64,000 nucleotides of DNA, from contig CAMVGU010000013.1 in assembly GCA_947167105.1 (NCBI GenBank), positions 21,762 to 85,761 of the forward strand, in the 5' to 3' direction. The number at the start of each line of letters is the position of its first letter. Within the stretch, counting starts at the first letter, position 1. A program made the position numbers and the translations under genes. Of this stretch, positions 17,718-25,350 are shown one piece after another. The notes below the pieces were generated by a model that saw nothing but the letters and a program-made list of their open reading frames with translations, searched no databases and was not told the DNA's origin. This DNA comes from an uncultured Selenomonas sp. (lineage in GTDB: Bacteria; Bacillota; Negativicutes; Selenomonadales; Selenomonadaceae).

Positions 17718-20601
17718 GGGCCACCAGGGCCAGCAGCATTTCCGCCATCTCGGCCGACTGGCTCCAATGTGCCTTCATATTGCCAATATCCTTGACTTCC
17801 ATAAGAAAGCCAAGCAGAAGCTTCACCATCTCTCGCTGCTCCCAATAACTCGTAAGTTCCGTCCTGAGATAGGCAAGTGCGTTCTGGGGGTTCATATCGG
17901 CCTTTACACCTGCATAAATAGCCACAAAAATCGTTCGCAGCAAGGAGTGGGCAAAATCCGGCACATCATTTAAGGCCCTCTCTGCCATTTCCACAGGAGT
18001 CTTGAGCCTGGCAGTATTTGCCCGCTCGCTGGCCAGCAGTTGGCTGTAGCCGGCGATGCCAAAGCCTCTGGCATATTCCTGATAGGTGGCTATCTTATAG
18101 TCCCCGAGCTTTTCGCTTTCCAATCCCTTCAGATAGAATTTCTCCGCCGGACTGAGGCTGCGCCATCTCTGCCTGTCGAAGCCGTGAGGTATGATGCAGC
18201 CATAGGCAATGTCCTTGGCCTTTTCAATCACCCGGACAATCTGGCTGCCCTTGGGGCTGGTGATGGCTTTTTCCAGCTCGTAGTCCAAATCCAGCTCATC
18301 AATGGCTGCGTAAGAGGTAAGGACTTTCAAAGAAGCGGCATAGGCGGCCAGCACATAATCCGGGTCGGAGAAATTAGGCTCCTCCGCATTATCCAGCCGT
18401 TCCATACTGGCAATCTGATTCTCCACTTCCTCCTGGATCTCCTCATAGACTTCATTCAGGAAAGCCTCATCCGTGCCTGTACGCCTCCGCAGCACCAGGA
18501 GCACAGTGCCTTTCACATAGTTGCCGGACTTCAGCCCGCTGGCATCTGTCTCAGTGACGATATTCCAGGCGGCAGTGACGGAAAGCCCTGCCTGCCAGAG
18601 AATCAGGGCCAGCTGTGCCCAGACCGCGGGACTGGAATGGGTAAACATGACAATCTGCATACCGTCTTCCGGCATATGGTTGGCAAGATTCGTGTAGATA
18701 TCCACCATCGTCCGGGCAAAGCTGTCATCCCCCCGCACCGCCAGTACACGTTTGCTGTCCGTGTAGCCCTCGGGAAAAATGGCGGGCAACAGCTTTTTAT
18801 CCCAGGCCAGAAAGTATTCGGAAAGCTCATGGTAATTTACTGCATCCGCATAAGGGGGGTCGGTAATCCAGAAGCGAGCCGAATGGTGTACCTGGCGGGC
18901 ATCGCAGAGGGAAACACTTGCATTAGTACGAATCGGATTTACATACTCCCCCATACCAAACCATAATGTTGCTAAACTTTCCGACGTTCTGCTCCCCCAG
19001 TTGAACATAGTATTTAACGCCTGATTGTAATAGGTCTGCGCCAATACATCACGAGCTGAAATCCAACGACACAATTTAGAATTAAAATCCACGCAACGAT
19101 TCAGCCCCAAAATCCCCGCTGCCTTAGCCGCCTGATTTCCCTCCCCTTGCACCTGCTCCGCCAGCAGGGCCAGCACCAGTAGTTGCCTGGGAGTAAAGAG
19201 CTGATGCCAGTAACGCCAGCCTCGTTCTCTTATGATTTGGTCTGTGTTGTACCCTGATTCAATGCCCATACCGGGCACCAGCCCCTCGACCTGCCACTTG
19301 GCAAAATGCGCCGCCACATAATTATGCACCGCCGCTTCATTGCCTAAGTCCCTGGCATCCGGGGCCGTGTAATAACGCACTCTGTGCTTCTCGTCAATCT
19401 GCTTTTCATAACGGATAGCATAGAGCCTGTCCTGATAGAGATCCTCCGGGCGCGGCTCCCACTCATCCTGCTCCCACTGGCGCAAGCCGTAAATGACAGC
19501 GCCATCCTCCCCTGTGCGGTCACGGCGCAGGGCGGTTATGGGAGTACTGCGATGGCAATGGGGGCAGATGAGCTCACTGTTTTTCACCGTGCCCGCCTCT
19601 GCTGCGTCTTTCAGCCCTGCTGTGTCCGTTTCCACAATATCAATGTGGAATTCTCTCCCCTCCGGCCTTTCCCGCAGCACTGCCCTGACCTGCCCTGCCC
19701 TTGCTCCCACAACCAGAGAGGGCAGCAGGGGCACCTTCCAACCACATTCCGGACAGGTGGCTTCCACGCAGTAGAGGTAGGACAGGGCCTGGGCGCCATT
19801 TGCCCCCCGCTCTATGCCAAGTGCCTCTATCTGCCTTTTTACATTGTCATAGGCCCTCTGCTGAAACTTTCGCACCTGCTGCCGTGTGGCTTCATCCGCT
19901 CCCGCCAGGTGGATATCCGCCCAGGTGAGCAGCCCTGCAATGGGATTCAGGTCGCTGGCCACCACCTCACAGCCCAACCGTGCCGCTTCAAAGGGAATGG
20001 AGCCACCCCCGGCAAAGCAGTCTCCCACCGAAAGCCTTTCCCCGTAACGCTTTTTTGACATTTCCTCTATGAATTCCTGCAGGCTCCGGGCCTTAGTGCC
20101 GCAATGGCCGTTGATCTTCTCCCAGGTTTTTTCACCTAAGTTTTCCATTTCCTCGGAACGCAGGGCACCGGCGATTTTCTCATCGTAGTTCAAAGTCTCC
20201 CAAGCCAGCCGCTCCAGCTCCTCACGCTCCCTGGGAGGCATTTCCCTGGGCCAGCGGCTTCCCCACGCCTTATATTCCGCTTCATGGGCCTGATAGAATT
20301 CCGGTTGTTTCTCCGCCAGTATTTCCAGCACGGCTCTGCAGGAGAGGGGCTTGCGACGCTGCCACAAGCTTTCACTATCCATGCCCATCAGCCGCAGGAA
20401 AGTCTCCATATCCCCCTGCTTGTCCGAAGTAGCCGGCAGCAGGCAGCCCAAAATAGCCCCCCGCACCAAAGTCAAGGGCTTCCTGCCCCACCACTTCCCC
20501 AACCCCGTGATGGTCTGCCCCTGGGAGGACTTGCGCTCCTTATAGCATTCCTTGGATAGCTTGCTCACCGGGAATTGCTCTTCGATAAATGATTTGCTCA
20601 C
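17704..20601 (-). CDS. DUF1156-containing adenine-specific DNA methylase
   Basis: A 965-residue methyltransferase. It opens with the DUF1156 block (FIEEQFPVSKLSKECYKERK and GLGKWWGRKPLTLVRG). An SAM-binding motif follows in GDCFAGGGSIPFEAARLGCEV (about 190-210), a zinc ribbon in CPECGW and CPHCHRS (about 281 and 370), and the catalytic DPPY in WITDPPYADAVNYHE (about 580). I place the start at a GTG at 20601: GGGAGG lies nine bases before it and family homology begins right there; the longer frame to 20724 runs through the antitoxin gene. It begins 16 bases after that gene. A lower-GC patch at about 18950-19110 hints at recombination within it. Confidence 0.9.
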   Translation of the reverse strand: MSKSFIEEQFPVSKLSKECYKERKSSQGQTITGLGKWWGRKPLTLVRGAILGCLLPATSDKQGDMETFLRLMGMDSESLWQRRKPLSCRAVLEILAEKQPEFYQAHEAEYKAWGSRWPREMPPREREELERLAWETLNYDEKIAGALRSEEMENLGEKTWEKINGHCGTKARSLQEFIEEMSKKRYGERLSVGDCFAGGGSIPFEAARLGCEVVASDLNPIAGLLTWADIHLAGADEATRQQVRKFQQRAYDNVKRQIEALGIERGANGAQALSYLYCVEATCPECGWKVPLLPSLVVGARAGQVRAVLRERPEGREFHIDIVETDTAGLKDAAEAGTVKNSELICPHCHRSTPITALRRDRTGEDGAVIYGLRQWEQDEWEPRPEDLYQDRLYAIRYEKQIDEKHRVRYYTAPDARDLGNEAAVHNYVAAHFAKWQVEGLVPGMGIESGYNTDQIIRERGWRYWHQLFTPRQLLVLALLAEQVQGEGNQAAKAAGILGLNRCVDFNSKLCRWISARDVLAQTYYNQALNTMFNWGSRTSESLATLWFGMGEYVNPIRTNASVSLCDARQVHHSARFWITDPPYADAVNYHELSEYFLAWDKKLLPAIFPEGYTDSKRVLAVRGDDSFARTMVDIYTNLANHMPEDGMQIVMFTHSSPAVWAQLALILWQAGLSVTAAWNIVTETDASGLKSGNYVKGTVLLVLRRRTGTDEAFLNEVYEEIQEEVENQIASMERLDNAEEPNFSDPDYVLAAYAASLKVLTSYAAIDELDLDYELEKAITSPKGSQIVRVIEKAKDIAYGCIIPHGFDRQRWRSLSPAEKFYLKGLESEKLGDYKIATYQEYARGFGIAGYSQLLASERANTARLKTPVEMAERALNDVPDFAHSLLRTIFVAIYAGVKADMNPQNALAYLRTELTSYWEQREMVKLLLGFLMEVKDIGNMKAHWSQSAEMAEMLLALVAHDGV

Positions 20602-20617
20602 TTGGCACTGCCTCCCT

Positions 20618-20908
20618 TTAAGTACCGACTTTTTTGGGAGTAAAGGATATATTGAGCACCATCCCCATACCATCGGCAAGCCTTTGCAGCAACCTGATGG
20701 AGGGATTTCTGGAGCCGTTTTCAATGCGGCTTATTTCCGTCTGGGCAATGCCTGTTCGCTCAGCCAGTTCCTTCTGAGTAAGGTTATTGGAAGTTCTGGC
20801 ATCAATGATGGCACGAATAATATTGAATTCCGGCTGCATTTCCTCGTATGCCTTGGCAAATTCAGGGTCACGCATACACTCACCCTTAAACTGTTGCAGA
20901 CTTTTCAT
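20618..20908 (-). CDS. HigA-like XRE antitoxin / repressor
   Basis: A 96-residue protein with a C-terminal helix-turn-helix of the XRE type: NNLTQKELAERTGIAQTEISRIENGSRNPSIRLLQRLADGMG. The N-terminal half (MRDPEFAKAYEEMQPEFNIIRAIIDART) is the usual HigA-2 arm. It overlaps the toxin gene and lies downstream of it, the toxin-first order typical of higBA. A GTG at 20917 is an alternative start. It probably represses the consensus promoter at 21280-21308 through the palindrome there. Only 16 bases separate it from the methylase gene, so that gene is likely under the same control. Confidence 0.88.
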   Translation of the reverse strand: MKSLQQFKGECMRDPEFAKAYEEMQPEFNIIRAIIDARTSNNLTQKELAERTGIAQTEISRIENGSRNPSIRLLQRLADGMGMVLNISFTPKKVGT

Positions 20909-21260
20909 TTTCCTCACGCTTTCTACGAATATAGTCCTCTCGGCGACTTTTAGCTATTCTGATTTCTTCCAGCGGTGTTTTTTGTGTCTTTTTGATAAAG
21001 CAATTGGTGATGATGATCTTTCCTTCAATGCAAAAGAAAAATAATGCTCGTGTCAGATTGTTACCAAGTTTACAACGCAGTTCAAATATACCATCAACCA
21101 AATGCTTGGTATACGGTTCACGCAGGGACGTTCCCTTATCCTCTAACACTTCCATCAGGCTGACCAGCTTGGCTCGCATTTTACTGTCTAACCCTAAAAG
21201 AAAATCCTCAACCGGTGTTTTCCCGTCAGCAGTTTCGTAAAATTCAACTTCAAAATTCAT
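20886..21260 (-). CDS. HigB/RelE-family toxin (phage-derived Gp49-like)
   Basis: A 124-residue protein beginning MNFEVEFYETADGKTPVEDFLLGLDSKMRAKLV and including GIFELRCKLGNNLTRALFFF and IIITNCFIKKTQKTP. This is the layout of Gp49/HigB-type RelE-superfamily mRNA interferases, which cleave ribosome-bound mRNA. GAGGTAG precedes the ATG. A perfect promoter and a palindromic operator lie immediately upstream. The gene overlaps the antitoxin gene by about 23-32 bases depending on the antitoxin start. The pair is AT-rich against the neighbouring defence genes, suggesting independent acquisition. Confidence 0.88.
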   Translation of the reverse strand: MNFEVEFYETADGKTPVEDFLLGLDSKMRAKLVSLMEVLEDKGTSLREPYTKHLVDGIFELRCKLGNNLTRALFFFCIEGKIIITNCFIKKTQKTPLEEIRIAKSRREDYIRRKREENEKSATV

Positions 21261-21279
21261 TTACATCTACCTCAACAAT

Positions 21280-21308
21280 ATTATATGAAATATATCTCAT
21301 ATTGTCAA
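21280..21308 (-). promoter_or_regulatory. Consensus sigma-70 promoter with embedded operator for the toxin-antitoxin/methylase unit
   Basis: -35 TTGACA (21303-21308) and -10 TATAAT (21280-21285) are both perfect and are spaced by exactly 17 bases. The spacer and -10 carry a near-perfect 20-base palindrome at 21283-21302 (arms ATATGA and TCATAT, one mismatched pair inside), well placed for an XRE repressor to block polymerase. Confidence 0.9.
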
Positions 21309-21508
21309 AAGTAATCGTCAGTTGATTCCTACAATATAAAACATCCCAGCCTTCCCCTCTACTCCCACCACCGCTTCGCGGTCCCCCGCCCCCAATGGGG
21401 GCGGACTTTTGCAGCGCTGCGCAGAAGACAACGGTAATCCCGCGCCCAGGGATGGGCGCTGCCGCCCTCGTTCTCCAAGGAAGGGAACAAGGGCGGCGGT
21501 TTTCTTTG

Positions 21509-21540
21509 GTTAATTTCTTTGTCCACACAAAGAAAGTAAC
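21509..21540. repeat. Long inverted repeat with TTTCTTTGT core
   Basis: GTTAA-TTTCTTTGT at 21509-21522 pairs with ACAAAGAAA-GTAAC at 21527-21540 around the loop CCAC, with a single mismatch in 14 pairs. From memory, very similar TTTCTTTG(T)/ACAAAGAAA repeats recur between genes in many bacterial genomes, so this is probably a dispersed element copy. Confidence 0.7.
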
Positions 21541-21563
21541 ACCACGAGCCATGCCCGCTAGCG

Positions 21564-21593
21564 AAAAAAGCCCTCCTCAAGGGAAGGCTTTTT
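21564..21593 (-). terminator. Terminator after DUF499-DUF3780 unit
   Basis: On the minus strand AAAAAGCCTTCC pairs with GGAGGGCTTTTT (one G-T pair) around a five-base loop, ending in a run of T. It starts three bases after the DUF3780 stop. This separates the DUF499-DUF3780 transcript from the toxin-antitoxin-methylase transcript. Confidence 0.88.
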
Positions 21594-21595
21594 CT

Positions 21596-22150
21596 TTAAC
21601 GAGTATAAGTCGTTTCTGTGAGTTCCAGCCCCACAGCCTGGGGCTCGTCCACAGGATTTTCACAGAGAATATAGCGCAGAGCCATGCGCCAGCCCTTTCT
21701 GTCCCCCAGTTTCCCGGAGGCAGCATTGGTCATGGTATAGAGCCACCAGCGTTCCTCCGGCAGGAACCCCTGCCAGTTACGGATAGCTCTGGGGATACCG
21801 GCGGATTCATTGTATTCGATGCCCCACAGCAGCACCAGAAGCTCCTTGCCAAGCTGCCGCTCCAGGGCAGTCCCCCCCGTGGCAAATTTGCCCACGGGCT
21901 TTTTGGCTTCCTTCAAGCGGCGATTGAACTCTGCCGTCACATCTTTCTGCACCGCCTCCCATTTGCGGCGGGGGACCCTCAGCTTCAATATGTCTCCGGC
22001 CTCCAAGGGTTGCTCGGTGTCCGGTGCCTCGGCCCAGCCAAAGCGTTCATAGACCTCCACAGGCTCCTTACGGTCTTTGGGCTTCACTATATAGAAATGG
22101 TTGCTCGTTTCCACGGGATTATATCCAAAGCCGGCGTAGCCCTTTTTCAT
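21596..22150 (-). CDS. DUF3780-like anti-phage-associated protein
   Basis: A 184-residue soluble protein. It begins MKKGYAGFGYNPVETSNHFYIVKP and includes GGTALERQLGKELLVLLWGIEYN, FLPEERWWLYTMTNAA and GWRMALRYILCENPVDE. The length and the Trp-rich and RxALRxxLxENP segments match my memory of DUF3780, a family of unknown biochemistry found with DUF499 and DUF1156 proteins. The ATG overlaps the DUF499 stop as ATGA, so the two are translationally coupled. A strong terminator follows directly. No catalytic motif is evident; a bridging or specificity role is only a guess. Confidence 0.72.
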   Translation of the reverse strand: MKKGYAGFGYNPVETSNHFYIVKPKDRKEPVEVYERFGWAEAPDTEQPLEAGDILKLRVPRRKWEAVQKDVTAEFNRRLKEAKKPVGKFATGGTALERQLGKELLVLLWGIEYNESAGIPRAIRNWQGFLPEERWWLYTMTNAASGKLGDRKGWRMALRYILCENPVDEPQAVGLELTETTYTR

Positions 22151-25100
22151 TGCTCGATATCTCCTTCGTGTCCCAGCTTCGATAAGTCAAATTTCCTGCG
22201 GGCAGCCCATTCCTTAAACTTGGCACCGCTCTTAAAAAGTAAGCGCTTGTACTCCAGGGTCACTTCTGATTCCAGATTTTGCCTGCGGAAGCTGCGCTCG
22301 CGCACGAAATCAATAATCTCCTGCATATTCTTGGGAGCATATACTGCATTAGTTGTCAAATCAACGTAGCTGCGCCCGTTGCTTTTATCACTGATAACCG
22401 CAGTGACATCCTGCAAAGATACCTCTCCCAGCGCTGCTAGTTCCTCCAGCTCCTTGTAGACAGCAGAAGTGTCAGAAAGATTCTTCTTTGACCTATAGAC
22501 AAAGGTTAAGGCTCTCTCTTCATCAATTTCATGCGCTGCTGATCGTCCCCCATGTTCTATGGAAATAGACTTGTTGTCTATTATCTCCCCATTATACAGG
22601 GCCACCACCCGCACATAGCGGCAGTCCTCGGGCACATGGATATCCTGGCCGTCATAGAGGCTGCCGTTTTCCCTTGGCTCACTGCCGTCTGTTGTGTAAT
22701 ACACATCATAGTGCTCATTGACAGAAAGGGTCACCACCCTGCCCTCCGGAGTGAGCCTGTCCCCATACTTGATGGGTGCATGGCAGATATGCTCCACCAC
22801 AGGGCCTGCCTCTCGCCTGCCCGTGGGGTCAATGCAGAGGAAGCGCAGGCATGGCTCCCTGCTGGTCATTATATTCCCCTGCACCTCATGGGAGGCCGTG
22901 GTGGGGTCAGCACCTATGTCATAGTAGACTGTGCCCCCCACACCATGCACCCGCAGGGTAAAGACTTGCGTCTCACAGTCATAACTCACATCCTCCACCT
23001 GCACTTCTGTAGGCTCTAGCTGGAAAGGACCTTTCTGCAAGTACCCCCCTGTCTCCCGCCATACATCCTTCTTCAACGCATCCTGCCTGAGTGCCTCCAT
23101 CTGGTCAGGATGATACCATTCCCAAGAAGGCATGGTGGCAGCACGATCAAGAATCTGCGACCACTGCATTTCCTTCTGGGTAAAGAGGCGCTGCTCGCAC
23201 TTCCGCACCAGGGTGGAGAGAAAAGCATCCTCCCTGGAAAAATCGCTGTACTTGTGGTTTTCCTTCAGGCAGTTTATGATTTGCTCCTCGCCGTCAAAGT
23301 GATTATCCTTGAATTCCAGCTTGAAATCGGCACTGCGGATTCTGTAATTTTCATTGCGACCTATAGGATAATACAGAGTAACAAAAGTCTCGCGAATGGT
23401 AGAAAAAAGGTTCTGTATTGCCTTGTCCAGATGAGCCTCCGCCTCTATATACTGCTGGTCGCGCTCAGAGAGATGCTCTGCCTTCATTTTTTCCACAATG
23501 CTCTGAATAGCCTTCAGGCGCTTGCTGTTTTCATAGAGTTTCTCCATCATATCCCGTTCCCCTGACAGGAACATCACGCGGTTCTTGTATGAAGTCTCCT
23601 CGTAAAAAGCCTGCAAATCAGGATGCAGTTCCCTGCCGGGGTGGGGTTCAAAAATCACCAGACTGATATCCTCCCGGCTAAGAGCTATTTCATCCACCGC
23701 AGGGAATACAAAGACCTTCTGATAGCAGCTTTTCAGGCCTGGCTTGAAATTTTCGGCAAGGATTTTCCTTAATTCTTTGCGGGCATTTTCCGGGGTGTAG
23801 GACTGCATCAAAGTATTCATCTCAGCTACCATATTTTTGGTATCCTGATAGTAGATAAGGCCCCGGTTATCCGTCTTGATATACCAGCAGTCGCTTTTGA
23901 GCCTGCCTATGACTTCCTGGACGATGTTGAAATCAACCCCAGGCTCCGCCGCAAAGCCGCAAGCATCATTTTCCGTCAGTCCCAGTGTACCCTGCATGGC
24001 AGTAGAGAGGGAGGAAAACAGGAGCATGCGGGCCATGCGTCCTGCGTAATCCTTGCCATCACCGCGCTCCGCGTCCACAGCCTCTGCCACCGAGCGCCCC
24101 TGTTGGGCAATATCATGGCTGACGGCATTCTCCAGTGACGGCTTGATGCTCCTGACCATGGAGAAAAGGCGTTCCTGATTCAAGTCAATGTCATAAACAT
24201 GAATCAGGCTTTTCTGCTCTGCCATACCGCTCTCGTAGAACCGACGCACAATCTGACGCATCAGCTTCAAAAGTCCCCTGGTTTGCCGGACACTGGTATT
24301 TTCCTTAAAACGGGCATAAAGCTCCTTCAAACCGGGATGAAAGGGATAGGAATCCGTCACTCCCTGATAAACAGCCGCCTCGGAATAGTTGGTGATGCCC
24401 AGCTTGCGAGCCTTGCCCACCGCCTCCTTATAGGCAATGGCAATCTCATTCTTATCCTGAGCATAATTATTTGAAATAGGCTCGTTTTCAAATAAGCGCA
24501 CCCGCATGATGTCGTATACTTCATCGGAATTGTGCTTGACCGGCTGCACATCCCTGGCCTGTCGCTCCACTTCGGATTTCAGATCATCCAACTGAGAGAA
24601 TGCCTGCTGCACCATCTGACTGCCCACTTCGTAGGCTGCATCCAGATCAGACAGCACCACGCAAACCTGGGAGAGTTCCTTCCTGCCCAAGGCACTGAAC
24701 AGATTGGAAAGTGCTCTGGTGGTTACCACTGCCAAATCCGCATTGCCGATTTTTTCCGTACGGGCATAGTCCAGATAGGGGGGCAACTCATCCAAAAGCA
24801 GCAGGACTTTCTGCCCCTTTAAGAGGTTCACCCAGGCATTTTCCCCCGGTGCTTTCATCTGCTTGTTATATTCCCTGAACAGCTCCCCCTGCCCCAACTG
24901 CTCGGAAATACTGCCCCAAATGCCATACTCGTAGTTCTCCCGACCGGAAATTGTCACCACCTTGATTTCCCCTAAATCCACATATTCCCGGTTCAGCATG
25001 CTCTTCCTGAGTTCTGCATGCTGTGCCAAAAGTCCTGTGGCTATCATGCAATGGGTCTTGCCGCCTCCCATGGCCTGGGTAAGCTTCACCAGCCCCGTAT

Positions 25101-25293
25101 CTGATTTGCCGGCAAACCTTGCAAACACGATATCCAGAAGCATCCTCATGCCTTGAGTCATGTAGTTTTCCCTAAAAAAAGCTTCTGCATCCACCTTTCC
25201 CTCAGCAAAATCTGTCAAGTTCAGTACATCCTCCTGCGCTGTATCTGCAAATACAGATTCACGCGGTTTCAGCATCATGGCTAGTGGCTTCAT
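22147..25293 (-). CDS. DUF499-family AAA+ ATPase of predicted anti-phage module
   Basis: A 1048-residue ATPase. The N-terminal block MKPLAMMLKPRESVFADTA is followed by an unusual Walker A, KLTQAMGGGKTHCMIATGLL (about 70-88), and Walker B KVLLLLDELPPYLDY (about 160-174). A helical middle and a C-terminal part with beta-sandwich-like segments (VYYTTDGSEP, about 850) follow. From memory DUF499 (COG1483) ATPases occur beside DUF1156 methylases in defence islands and may act as motor or NTP-dependent sensor. It is the first gene after addA, 48 bases downstream, with AAAGGAG before its ATG. Confidence 0.88.
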   Translation of the reverse strand: MKPLAMMLKPRESVFADTAQEDVLNLTDFAEGKVDAEAFFRENYMTQGMRMLLDIVFARFAGKSDTGLVKLTQAMGGGKTHCMIATGLLAQHAELRKSMLNREYVDLGEIKVVTISGRENYEYGIWGSISEQLGQGELFREYNKQMKAPGENAWVNLLKGQKVLLLLDELPPYLDYARTEKIGNADLAVVTTRALSNLFSALGRKELSQVCVVLSDLDAAYEVGSQMVQQAFSQLDDLKSEVERQARDVQPVKHNSDEVYDIMRVRLFENEPISNNYAQDKNEIAIAYKEAVGKARKLGITNYSEAAVYQGVTDSYPFHPGLKELYARFKENTSVRQTRGLLKLMRQIVRRFYESGMAEQKSLIHVYDIDLNQERLFSMVRSIKPSLENAVSHDIAQQGRSVAEAVDAERGDGKDYAGRMARMLLFSSLSTAMQGTLGLTENDACGFAAEPGVDFNIVQEVIGRLKSDCWYIKTDNRGLIYYQDTKNMVAEMNTLMQSYTPENARKELRKILAENFKPGLKSCYQKVFVFPAVDEIALSREDISLVIFEPHPGRELHPDLQAFYEETSYKNRVMFLSGERDMMEKLYENSKRLKAIQSIVEKMKAEHLSERDQQYIEAEAHLDKAIQNLFSTIRETFVTLYYPIGRNENYRIRSADFKLEFKDNHFDGEEQIINCLKENHKYSDFSREDAFLSTLVRKCEQRLFTQKEMQWSQILDRAATMPSWEWYHPDQMEALRQDALKKDVWRETGGYLQKGPFQLEPTEVQVEDVSYDCETQVFTLRVHGVGGTVYYDIGADPTTASHEVQGNIMTSREPCLRFLCIDPTGRREAGPVVEHICHAPIKYGDRLTPEGRVVTLSVNEHYDVYYTTDGSEPRENGSLYDGQDIHVPEDCRYVRVVALYNGEIIDNKSISIEHGGRSAAHEIDEERALTFVYRSKKNLSDTSAVYKELEELAALGEVSLQDVTAVISDKSNGRSYVDLTTNAVYAPKNMQEIIDFVRERSFRRQNLESEVTLEYKRLLFKSGAKFKEWAARRKFDLSKLGHEGDIEQ

Positions 25294-25330
25294 TATGAAG
25301 ACTCCTTTATTTACAAATTCATTTCCGGCA

Positions 25331-25350
25331 ATGACATAACCTTATGTCAT
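25331..25350. repeat. Nine-base-arm palindrome at the addA/defence island junction
   Basis: ATGACATAA and TTATGTCAT flank a two-base centre. It covers the addA stop codon and lies 38 bases before the DUF499 start, precisely at the inferred boundary between repair operon and island. It lacks a T tail, so an operator or an insertion scar is more likely than a terminator. Confidence 0.6.

Larger units (their letters stand above)
21309..21595. other. Non-coding block between DUF3780 and toxin genes, rich in inverted repeats
   Basis: No gene with a ribosome site was found in this stretch. It holds a GC-rich hairpin at 21387-21403 (CGCCCCC/GGGGGCG), a self-complementary GCAGCGCTGC at 21411-21420, a long inverted repeat at 21509-21540, and a terminator at 21564-21593. 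Composition is much more GC-rich in the middle than in the promoter next to it. Confidence 0.7.

Noticed and set aside
13622..25293. Assignment of the island to BREX or DISARM
   Set aside because: No PglZ, BrxA/BrxB or BrxL was found, and no DrmA/DrmB; the methylase and ATPase families differ from those systems' core genes.
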